The translations under genes were made by a program, and so were the position numbers. A stretch of DNA of 64,000 nt from Methylovirgula sp. 4M-Z18. Its GTDB lineage: Bacteria > Pseudomonadota > Alphaproteobacteria > Rhizobiales > Beijerinckiaceae. Location: positions 3,758,874-3,822,873 of the forward strand of contig NZ_CP149574.1 in the NCBI RefSeq assembly GCF_037890675.1, given 5' to 3'. Each line of letters opens with the position of its first letter. Within the stretch, counting starts at the first letter, position 1. The notes beneath the pieces were generated by a model. The model made no database searches and was not told the origin of the DNA. It saw only the letters and a list, made by a program, of their open reading frames with translations. Below, piece by piece: positions 29,262 to 37,600 of the stretch.

Positions 29262-29723
29262 TCAACTCGTCATATCGTTTTCGTTAAATCGAAGAATGTA
29301 ATTCTGCCAATCTTCGTAAAACGGTTTGAATTCATCAGGAATACGCAAGGGATTGCATACTCGAACCGCCCGCAACGCGGCATCTGCGCGCGCAAGATCT
29401 TTTTCGTCGGTTGGACGATTCTTGAGTTCGGGCGCCCCGATAAGCGACCCATCCGGCGCGAAATGCACATGAACCACCGGCCTGAAGGTGCTGCCGCCGA
29501 CAATTGCCGCAGACCAGCAACGCCGATATTGCCGCAGCAGCGTGTCTTGAAATCTGGCCCGCATCTCTTTCGACATATGTGGAGACGATTGCGCCTCAGC
29601 CGCAACGCTGAAAAGGATCAGAGGCACGCCAGCAAACAGCACGCCCGCGAGGACTCGCGTCCTCGCGGCAAGGCCGCTTTCGGGTTTTGATCGCCACCCG
29701 TGCTTTGCGCCAACCTCAACCAT
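29262..29723 (-). CDS. Stand-alone secreted TolA C-terminal-domain protein (copy 1)
   Basis: The 153-residue product starts one base after the tolA stop. It has a basic N-region, a hydrophobic segment (VLAGVLFAGVPLILFSVAAEA, a likely signal peptide or anchor) and a TolA domain III: YRRCWSAA, then VHVHFAPDGSLIGAPEL, VCNPLRIPDEFKPFYEDW. It resembles the end of TolA (YKRCWTYY, MCNPLRIPDKYKPYYNDW) more closely than the next gene does, which suggests successive duplication. Both Cys residues are present. The ATG at 29723 is chosen by coupling to tolA; a frame back to 29747 overlaps tolA. Confidence 0.8.
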   Translation of the reverse strand: MVEVGAKHGWRSKPESGLAARTRVLAGVLFAGVPLILFSVAAEAQSSPHMSKEMRARFQDTLLRQYRRCWSAAIVGGSTFRPVVHVHFAPDGSLIGAPELKNRPTDEKDLARADAALRAVRVCNPLRIPDEFKPFYEDWQNYILRFNENDMTS

Positions 29724-29724
29724 C

Positions 29725-30849
29725 TCAGTTCGCCATTTCATCCGCATGGAAGCGCAAGATGTAGCTCTTCCAGTCGTTGTAATAAGGCTTGTATTTGTCC
29801 GGAATGCGAAGCGGGTTGCACATGCGTACCGCCCGTACCGCGCTGTCCGCCAAGCTGCGATCCGTCGAGTTGCCAGCCTGATGCATCAGGGTCGGCATTC
29901 CGATCAAGGCGCCGTTGGGGTTGAATTCCACGTGAATTTCCGGCGTGAAGCTCGTATCAGTCGCGCCGTAATAGGTCCAGCAGCGCTTATATTGACTGAT
30001 CAAGTCCGCTTCGAATTGCCCCAGCATCGTGATCGACATTTTCGGCGCGTTCGCCGTCGGCGATCCGGCCGAAGAAGCCGGGCTCACGGTATGGGCGGTC
30101 GACCCGGTCGATTGCGGGGCGTCCTTCGACAGCACGCTGTTGATGTTGTTCGCGTTGTACGCATATTGCTTCTGGTCGGTCGCAGCGCCTGATTTCGCTT
30201 TCGCGGGCGGCTCCTGCGGCTGCGGCACGTTCATCATCTTTGCCAATTGCTGCTGGTCCGCCTTGTCCGGCTGCTTTTGCACCGGCTGTTTGGGCGGGGT
30301 CGGAGGTGTCGGCGGTGTTGGCACCGGCTTCTGCGGTGGGGGCGGCGTCGGCGCAGGCTTCATCACCTCCGCCTCAGGTTTCGGCGGTTCGGGCTTGGGC
30401 TCGGGCGGGCGTTCCGGCGGCACGGGCGGCGTCGGAGGCGCCGGTGTCGCAGGGGTCGGATCCGGCGGGCGCGGGGGCGGCACCGCCGTCACGGTTTGCG
30501 GCTGCGGCACGTCTGTTTGATCCTGGCCGGGATCGTCCTGGCGCGGCAGCGGGGGTGGCGGCGTCGGCACGTCGCGGGTCGCATCGGGCGTTGCGGGCGT
30601 CGGCTTGGTGTTGGTGATATCGGCCTGCTTATCCGCCTTTTGTTGCGGATCCGGCTTGACCTCTTTCTCGTTCTTATCGCCCTTCATGAGCTGATCGAAC
30701 TGATCGGACGTGATGACTTCCGCCGAAATCGATTCCGGCGAGCCGTCCATTTTTGCCGGATTCAAGAAGCCAAAAACCAGCAACACCAAAAGGGCGGCAT
30801 GCACGCCCCCCGAGACAAAAATCCCTGGCTCTGAGCTCGAAAATCTCAA
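29725..30849 (-). CDS. tolA: Tol-Pal energy-transfer protein TolA
   Basis: The protein of about 374 residues has one N-terminal membrane helix (VHAALLVLLVFGFL), a long periplasmic linker and a C-terminal domain III with YKRCWTYYGA and CNPLRIPDKYKPYYNDWK. TolA couples the TolQR proton motor to Pal and TolB. The linker is strongly Pro-rich (repeated PxPPxP, about residues 60-220) instead of the Ala/Lys/Glu helix of E. coli TolA, recalling TonB. No ATG fits; a TTG at 30849, eight bases after the tolR stop, gives MRFSSSEPGIFVSGG. An upstream TTG at 30885 overlaps tolR. Two stand-alone copies of domain III follow. Confidence 0.88.
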   Translation of the reverse strand: MRFSSSEPGIFVSGGVHAALLVLLVFGFLNPAKMDGSPESISAEVITSDQFDQLMKGDKNEKEVKPDPQQKADKQADITNTKPTPATPDATRDVPTPPPPLPRQDDPGQDQTDVPQPQTVTAVPPPRPPDPTPATPAPPTPPVPPERPPEPKPEPPKPEAEVMKPAPTPPPPQKPVPTPPTPPTPPKQPVQKQPDKADQQQLAKMMNVPQPQEPPAKAKSGAATDQKQYAYNANNINSVLSKDAPQSTGSTAHTVSPASSAGSPTANAPKMSITMLGQFEADLISQYKRCWTYYGATDTSFTPEIHVEFNPNGALIGMPTLMHQAGNSTDRSLADSAVRAVRMCNPLRIPDKYKPYYNDWKSYILRFHADEMAN

Positions 30850-30856
30850 CCTACGC

Positions 30857-31300
30857 TCACTTCGTCTGCTCGGTGACGAGCGCAACCTTCTTGTAGCCGG
30901 CGGACGTGATCATCGACATCACTTGCGCGACGCGGCCGTAATTGATGTCCTTCGATCCGCGCACATAGATGCGCTCGTCCGGACCGGCCGTTGCGAGCGA
31001 TTGCAGCCTGCCAATCAGATCCTGCTCCGCGACCGGCTGATCCTGCAGGTAGATTTCGCCGCGTTCGTTGATCGCCACCGCAATCGGCTTTTGATCGACA
31101 TTGAGCGCGCCGGCCGAAGTTTTCGGCACGTCGATCGGCACGCCGGTCGCCATCAGCGGCGCCGCCACCATGAAGATGATCAGCAGCACCAGCATCACGT
31201 CGATGAACGGCGTCATGTTGATATCGGCCATGGCGCCATAGCGCGGCACGCCGCGCGTGCGCCGCCCCTTCTTTTTGCCTGCTCCAACAGCCATACCCAT
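30857..31300 (-). CDS. tolR: Tol-Pal motor protein TolR (ExbD family)
   Basis: The 147-residue protein has a short cytosolic N-terminus, one membrane helix with the proton-carrying Asp in MTPFIDVMLVLLIIFMV (residue about 34), and a periplasmic domain with VYVRG-type IYVRGSKDINYGRV. It forms the proton channel with TolQ. A GAAGGA site lies eight bases before the ATG. It sits 31 bp after tolQ and seven bases before the tolA start. Confidence 0.95.
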   Translation of the reverse strand: MGMAVGAGKKKGRRTRGVPRYGAMADINMTPFIDVMLVLLIIFMVAAPLMATGVPIDVPKTSAGALNVDQKPIAVAINERGEIYLQDQPVAEQDLIGRLQSLATAGPDERIYVRGSKDINYGRVAQVMSMITSAGYKKVALVTEQTK

Positions 31301-31331
31301 GCGAAATGTCCTTCTCTATCGTGCTGCCCGA

Positions 31332-32036
<705 letters not shown>

Positions 32037-32216
32037 AAAACATGATCCTTCAAGCGCGCGATGAAACGCCTACCTCACCGCAAAATCGGTCATTTCTGGG
32101 GCTTTGCCGTATTTTTCCGCGCAAACACGCCCATCCTGATACGTGTTAAGCCAGCATCATGGTTAAGGCGGAGTTAAACGCTTGCAAGGATTGGCGGAAT
32201 CCGAGATTGCGGCAAG

Positions 32217-32241
32217 AAAAAGGCAGGCCGGAGCCTGCCTT
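32217..32241 (-). terminator. Rho-independent terminator after the aldo/keto reductase gene
   Basis: On the minus strand a 9-bp stem, AAGGCAGGC / GCCTGCCTT, with a four-base loop is followed by five T. It lies about 70 bp past the stop of the gene at 32313 and separates it from the tol-pal operon promoter region (32037-32216), in which no gene is seen. Confidence 0.75.
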
Positions 32242-32312
32242 GACGAATGACGGGATCATCGAACGTCCGGGCCGGGATCTTGCCCCGACTGCGCAGAATC
32301 GCCCCAAATGCC

Positions 32313-33308
32313 TCAGGCTTTCTCGCTGTCGAGATGCGCCATTTGCGCGGTCTGGTAGCGCTCGCCGGCAGCGGCGCCCTTCGGAATCGCCTGCTCGATG
32401 GCCGCAAGATCGGCGGGCGTCAGCGTGACATCGAGGGCGCCCAGCGCCTCCTGCAACTGATCGCGGCGGCGCGAGCCGACGACCGGCACGATACTCTTGT
32501 CTTGCGCCGCAACCCAGGCGATTGCGATCTGCGCGACGCTGGCGCCCTTGGCGGCGGCGACCTGGCGCAGCGTCTCCACCAGCGCAAGATTCTTCTCGAC
32601 ATTGCCACCCTGGAAACGCGGGCTATGGGCGCGGAAATCGCCGGCGCCTGCGGAGCCCTGCTGCCAATGACCGGAAATGAGGCCGCGCGACAGGACGCCG
32701 TAACCCGTGATGCCGATGCCAAGTTCGCGGCAGACCGGCAGGATGCAATCCTCGATCCCGCGGGAAATCAGCGAATATTCGATCTGCAGATCGACGATCG
32801 GATGCACTTTTGCCGCGCGGCGGATCGTTTCGGCGCCGACTTCCGACAAGCCGATGTGGCGCACGTAGCCGGCCTTGACCATGTCGGCGATCGCACCGAC
32901 AGTGTCCTCGATCGGCACGTTGGGATCGAGCCGGGCTGGCCGGTAAATGTCAATATAATCGACGCCGAGCCGCTGCAGCGTATAGGCGAGGAAGGTCTTG
33001 ACCGCTGCCGGACGCCCATCAAACCCGATCCAGCCGCTGGACGGATCGCGCAAGGCGCCGAATTTCACGCTGAGGATCGGTTGATCGCGCTTGCGGCCTT
33101 TCAGGGCCTCGCCGATCAGCATTTCATTGTGGCCCATGCCGTAAAAATCGCCGGTGTCGAGCAGATTGATGCCGACGTCGAGGGCCGCGTGGATGGTGGC
33201 GATGCTTTCGGCCCGGTCGGCGGGCCCATACATGCCCGACATCCCCATGCAGCCGAGGCCGAGGCCGGAAGATTGCGGGCCGGTTTTGCCCAATTGGCGG
33301 ATTTGCAT
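32313..33308 (-). CDS. Aldo/keto reductase lacking the usual catalytic His
   Basis: A 331-residue TIM-barrel NADPH-dependent reductase of the AKR superfamily. The tetrad Asp and Tyr are in [14 protein letters not shown] and the Lys is in ILSVKFG. The position that normally holds His (QHR in relatives) reads IYRPARLDP, so the His is replaced by Ala. An AGGAGA site seven bases before the ATG fixes the start at 33308. It is divergent from a LysR gene 116 bp away that probably regulates it. The substrate is unknown; it may be an aldehyde, ketone or quinone. Confidence 0.87.
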   Translation of the reverse strand: MQIRQLGKTGPQSSGLGLGCMGMSGMYGPADRAESIATIHAALDVGINLLDTGDFYGMGHNEMLIGEALKGRKRDQPILSVKFGALRDPSSGWIGFDGRPAAVKTFLAYTLQRLGVDYIDIYRPARLDPNVPIEDTVGAIADMVKAGYVRHIGLSEVGAETIRRAAKVHPIVDLQIEYSLISRGIEDCILPVCRELGIGITGYGVLSRGLISGHWQQGSAGAGDFRAHSPRFQGGNVEKNLALVETLRQVAAAKGASVAQIAIAWVAAQDKSIVPVVGSRRRDQLQEALGALDVTLTPADLAAIEQAIPKGAAAGERYQTAQMAHLDSEKA

Positions 33309-33424
33309 GTCGTTTCTCCTGAAAGGACCGCCGCGCGGTCCCATTGCGATGGGGTGACTATGCGCCTGAAGCGACTATGTGATAACTATGTACAATCGAA
33401 ACAGCTTGTTTGGATTTTCGCACA

Positions 33425-34330
33425 ATGGCTACTCCGGATCTTGGCGACCTCGCTGCTTTCGTCGCGGTCGCGCAGCAGCGTAGCTTTCGCGGCGCCGCGG
33501 CGCTGCGCAATGTTTCGGCCTCCTCGCTCAGCGAAACCATTCGCCGCCTGGAAGAACGGCTGGGGGTGCGCCTGCTCAACCGAACCACCCGCTCGGTGAC
33601 GCCGACCGAGGCGGGCGCACGCCTGTTGGAACGGTTGCAGCCGGTGCTTGGCGAAGTGGCGGCCGCCCTCGACACGATCAATGATTTTCGTGACACACCG
33701 ACAGGCACTTTGCGGCTGAACGTGCCGACCGTCGTCGCCAAGCACGTCCTCCCCGGCATGATCGACCGTTTTCTCCTGGCTTTTCCCGGCATCACGCTCG
33801 AGGTCATCGCCAACGATACGTTTATCGATATCCTCGCCGCCGGCTTCGATGCCGGCATCCGCTATGACGAAAGCCTCGAGCGCGACATGGTCCGCATCCC
33901 GATCGGCCCGCGGCGCCAGCGATTTTGCACCGCCGCCTCGCCCGCCTATCTCGCGAAACGAGGCCGTCCCGAACATCCCAACGACCTGCTTCGGCACGAT
34001 TGCATCCGCCACCGTTTTGCCAGCGGCGTCTCGCCCGCCTGGGAATTCGAGCAAGGCCAGGACGTGATCCGGATCGTGCCGCAAGGGCCCTTGATCTCCA
34101 ATGAGATGCGGCTGGAGGTGCACGCGGCCCGGCAGGGGCTGGGCTTGATCCACACTTTCGCCGAGTCGCTCGCCCCGGCACTGGCGGCGGGCGAGCTCGT
34201 CGCGGTTCTGGACGATTGGTCGCCGAGTTTTTCCGGCCCCTATCTTTATTATCCAAGCCGCGACCACATGCCGGCACCGCTCCGGGCCTTTATCGACTTC
34301 GTGAAAGCCGATGGCGCGACAAACGCCTAG
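33425..34330 (+). CDS. LysR-family transcriptional regulator
   Basis: The 301-residue protein has an N-terminal winged HTH (RSFRGAAALRNVSASSLSET, residues about 20-39) and a C-terminal substrate-binding domain of the PBP2 fold. It is closest in style to regulators of small redox enzymes (VIANDTFIDILAAGFDAGIR). The divergent partner is the aldo/keto reductase. The intergenic region holds three spaced ACTATG repeats (about 33357, 33374 and 33385), possible LysR half-sites. The ATG at 33425 is used; a TTG at 33410 is in frame. Confidence 0.9.
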   Translation: MATPDLGDLAAFVAVAQQRSFRGAAALRNVSASSLSETIRRLEERLGVRLLNRTTRSVTPTEAGARLLERLQPVLGEVAAALDTINDFRDTPTGTLRLNVPTVVAKHVLPGMIDRFLLAFPGITLEVIANDTFIDILAAGFDAGIRYDESLERDMVRIPIGPRRQRFCTAASPAYLAKRGRPEHPNDLLRHDCIRHRFASGVSPAWEFEQGQDVIRIVPQGPLISNEMRLEVHAARQGLGLIHTFAESLAPALAAGELVAVLDDWSPSFSGPYLYYPSRDHMPAPLRAFIDFVKADGATNA

Positions 34331-34378
34331 GTCCAACCCCGACTTGCTCTTAATCCCCAGCCCACCTAAAACCGGCAC

Positions 34379-36232
34379 ATGTCGCAAACAGACCGCACCC
34401 TCGCGCTGAACTGGTCCAATCTACAATTGGTCCGCCGCATTTATATGGATTTCGGCCGCACGTACCGCTGGCGCTATGTGATGGCGCTTCTGTGCATGGT
34501 GACCGCCGCGGCGGCGGGTGCCTACGCGGTCAGTTTGCTGAGCCCGTTCATTAACAATGTGAGACTGGGCCAGGAAGGCCGCGTCGCGCAGATCACGGGC
34601 GGCATGCACGAAATCCGACAGATCGCCTTCACTGTCGCCATACTCTATTGCCTGCGCGGCTTTACGACCTTCGGTCAGATGCTGATCATGTCGCGCATTG
34701 GCAATCGCATTGTTGCTCGCGCGCAGGCGCAAATCTACAATCATCTGCTCGGCCAGAATGTCGGCTTTTTCCAGGCACGCCAATCGACCGATTTCATGAC
34801 GAGGCTCGTGACCGCGTCGAACGGCCTGCGCGACACGATGCAATTGATTGTTACTTCCGTTGGTCGCGATCTGTGCTCGGTCATCGGCTATGTCGCCGTG
34901 ATGTTTTATCACGAGCCGGTCATGACAATGATCGCGATTTCTGGCGGCCCCATCGGCGCGCTGCTCATGAGCCGGGTCATTCGTCGCGTCCGGCACTTCG
35001 CCCGGCGCTCTTACGACGGCACGGCGCGTATTCTCGCGACCATGCAGGAAACGGTGATCGGCATTCGCATCGTGAAGTCGTTCAATCTCGAAAACATCAT
35101 GCGCGTGCGCATGCAGAATTCGGTGCGCGACGTCGAAAAGGCGATGAACCGTATCGCGCTCGGCAGCGCGGTAACGAGCCCGGTCTCCGAGACTCTGGGC
35201 GGCGTGGTGATCGCGGCTGTACTTGTCTATGCCGGTTGGGATGTGGAAGTGCGGGGCGGCGAACTCGGGCAGTTCGTCGCCTTTCTTGGCGCCATGATGC
35301 TCGCTTACGAGCCGGGCAAGCGTCTCGGCAAATTGCGGCTCGACATGCAAAATGGCTTGATGGGCGCGCGCCTGATTTACGAAATTCTGGATAAGGCGCC
35401 GGTTGAGGTCGACGACAATCAGAAGCCGCGATTGCAGGTGACCGAAGGTCGCATCACCTTCCACGACGTAGCCTTCGGCTATCGCGCAACGGAGAATGTC
35501 CTCAACGGCCTGTCGTTCACCGCCGAACCCAGCACCACGACCGCGCTCGTCGGTCCTTCGGGCGGCGGCAAATCGACGATCATCAGTCTGATCCAGCGTT
35601 TCTACGACCCGCAAGCAGGCATGATCACCGTCGACGGCGAGGACGTGCAGAATGTCGGCATCCATTCCCTGCGCGAGAAGATTGCCTTTGTCTCGCAGGA
35701 CGTTTTTCTGTTTCAGGGCACGATCCGCGAGAACATCGCGCTCGGCCGGGCCGGCGCGTCCGAAGAGGATATCATCGCAGCGGCCAAGCACGCTCACGCG
35801 CATGATTTCATCACGGGCTTTGCCTCGGGTTACGACACGCCGGTCGGCGAACAAGGCGCGCAATTGTCGGGCGGCCAGCGTCAGCGCATCGCCATTGCGC
35901 GCGCCATTCTGAAGAACGCGCCCATCATCCTGCTCGATGAACCGACCGCCGCGCTCGATTCCGAATCCGAGCGCGAAGTCCAGAAGGCTTTGGACGATTT
36001 GCGCATCGGGCGCACCACGCTTGTGGTCGCCCATCGCCTGCAGACCATCGTCAATGCCGACCGGATCTGCGTGATCGAGAAAGGTCACTGCGTCGAGCAA
36101 GGTACGCATGACGAATTGCTCGAGAAGCACGGCTCATATTATGCGTTCTTCTCGGCGCAGTTCGGCGACAATGTCCGTATGGTCACAAAGTTGGACGCGC
36201 CGCGGACGGAGCCTTCGGCGGTTCGCTCGTGA
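34379..36232 (+). CDS. MsbA-like ABC exporter (fused permease and ATPase)
   Basis: A 617-residue half-transporter with six membrane helices (residues about 30-330) and an ATPase domain. Walker A is GPSGGGKST near residue 392, the signature LSGGQRQR near 496, Walker B IILLDEPTAALD near 518 and the H-loop VVAHRLQT near 550. It works as a dimer. The family includes lipid A flippases and multidrug or polysaccharide exporters. The convergent neighbour is O-antigen-ligase-like, which favours an envelope glycolipid role, but this is inference. The last 50 bp overlap the opposite gene. Confidence 0.88.
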   Translation: MSQTDRTLALNWSNLQLVRRIYMDFGRTYRWRYVMALLCMVTAAAAGAYAVSLLSPFINNVRLGQEGRVAQITGGMHEIRQIAFTVAILYCLRGFTTFGQMLIMSRIGNRIVARAQAQIYNHLLGQNVGFFQARQSTDFMTRLVTASNGLRDTMQLIVTSVGRDLCSVIGYVAVMFYHEPVMTMIAISGGPIGALLMSRVIRRVRHFARRSYDGTARILATMQETVIGIRIVKSFNLENIMRVRMQNSVRDVEKAMNRIALGSAVTSPVSETLGGVVIAAVLVYAGWDVEVRGGELGQFVAFLGAMMLAYEPGKRLGKLRLDMQNGLMGARLIYEILDKAPVEVDDNQKPRLQVTEGRITFHDVAFGYRATENVLNGLSFTAEPSTTTALVGPSGGGKSTIISLIQRFYDPQAGMITVDGEDVQNVGIHSLREKIAFVSQDVFLFQGTIRENIALGRAGASEEDIIAAAKHAHAHDFITGFASGYDTPVGEQGAQLSGGQRQRIAIARAILKNAPIILLDEPTAALDSESEREVQKALDDLRIGRTTLVVAHRLQTIVNADRICVIEKGHCVEQGTHDELLEKHGSYYAFFSAQFGDNVRMVTKLDAPRTEPSAVRS

Positions 36233-37412
36233 GCTTGGCCGACGGGCGTTCGGTCTTGTAATGGCCGCGCAGCACGCAGGCCGACAGAATCGCAATGCCG
36301 GAGATCAGCGAGACCCACCAGATCTGCGAGGCGCTTTCCGTGAAAATCGCGATCGTCAGTCCCGCCACCAATCCGGCCAGCATGAAGGGCGCGATGCGTA
36401 ACGGAACCTGTGCGGCGAAGAAGAACGATTGCATGACGATGAACGCGAAGCTCAGCACGCCGATCGCGCCCAGATCGTACCAGAAGCGGAACAGCAGGCT
36501 TTTGGGCACGCCAGGCGAGATGTAACCGGCGTTGATCCCCGCCTGCGCCGCCTCGATGCCATGGCCGGTGATCAGACGCGGCCAGTCCTGATGCAGCAGA
36601 TCGCCCCAGACGCCGAGCGTGGCGAGAAGCGCATAATGATCCGATGCAAGCGGGTGCGCGAAATAGGCAACGGCGGGCGCGAGCGCGAACAGCAGAAAAG
36701 CGGCGCAGCCGAGCAGCAACGCGGCTGGGCGCGGATGCGAAAACGCCACGGCGACGGTGAGCGCACCGGCCGCCAACGCGATCATCGTGATCGGAGTCTG
36801 CAAGGTAAAGATCGCACCGGCCGTCAGCACCGCAAGCACCCCGGCGAGCCACCATCTTTCGCGCGAGGCGAGCACCGCTAGGGCCGGCCAGAGCAGCAGA
36901 ACCAGCATCACCGCGGCCCGGTCCTGGGTAATGGCATCCCGGTGGAAATACCCCAGCGGCAGCGCAATGGCAGCGGCCAGCGTCAAGCCAATGGGGACGA
37001 GATAGAGATTGGCGATCCGCGTGCGCTCGGGCAGGAAGGCAATGGCTAAAAGCGCCAGAATGCCCGTGCCGCCCGACTTCAGAATGCGATCGAGACCCGA
37101 GAGATAGGCCGGCGTCCACGCTAAGGAAAGCGCGGCCCAAATCAGAAAAGTGAATGCGATCAGGGCATTGATCGAGGCGAGATTCCGCCCCAGCCGCCGC
37201 CAATCTTCGCCTCTCGGGGCGATGAACGCAGCCAGCAGAACCAAACCCGCGCCGAGCGGCATCAGCGTAAAAATGCTGCGCCGCGAGAGGATCGAAGCGA
37301 TCGGCAGCAGAATGGCGAGCGCGATCAAAGCCACACGAATCAGCAGCGCGGCGGCATCGGCCGCCGGATCGTCGGCATAAGAAAGGGGCGATTTGGCGGG
37401 CGTGACAGGCAT
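36183..37412 (-). CDS. O-antigen ligase / polymerase-like membrane protein
   Basis: The 409-residue protein has about 10-12 hydrophobic helices with a larger loop near residues 265-325 containing ITGHGIEAAQAGI and FRFWYDLGAIGVLSF, the arrangement of WaaL/O-antigen ligases. Such enzymes join polysaccharide chains to a lipid carrier at the periplasmic face. The assignment rests on topology and this loop, so it is moderate. The C-terminal tail (KTERPSAKLTSEPPKAPSAA) is antisense to the end of the ABC exporter gene. Confidence 0.65.
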   Translation of the reverse strand: MPVTPAKSPLSYADDPAADAAALLIRVALIALAILLPIASILSRRSIFTLMPLGAGLVLLAAFIAPRGEDWRRLGRNLASINALIAFTFLIWAALSLAWTPAYLSGLDRILKSGGTGILALLAIAFLPERTRIANLYLVPIGLTLAAAIALPLGYFHRDAITQDRAAVMLVLLLWPALAVLASRERWWLAGVLAVLTAGAIFTLQTPITMIALAAGALTVAVAFSHPRPAALLLGCAAFLLFALAPAVAYFAHPLASDHYALLATLGVWGDLLHQDWPRLITGHGIEAAQAGINAGYISPGVPKSLLFRFWYDLGAIGVLSFAFIVMQSFFFAAQVPLRIAPFMLAGLVAGLTIAIFTESASQIWWVSLISGIAILSACVLRGHYKTERPSAKLTSEPPKAPSAARPTL

Positions 37413-37600
37413 CGGCTATGAAAGGAGCAAAAAGATCAGTGGTTCATCCTATAGGATTTTCTCCGACGTACTGTGCGACTTTGGCAACACTGACAATAGA
37501 TTCGTCACAAATACCCGGTTCGATCTTGCCTGTTCGGCGGCACGAAAGTTGCCTACAAAGGGATGCGACATATTGATTCATCGGGGCAAATGGCACGCTC

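Noticed and set aside
30240-30834. Gly- and Arg-rich frames opposite the tolA linker
   Set aside because: They are the complement of the proline-rich repeats of tolA, not real genes.
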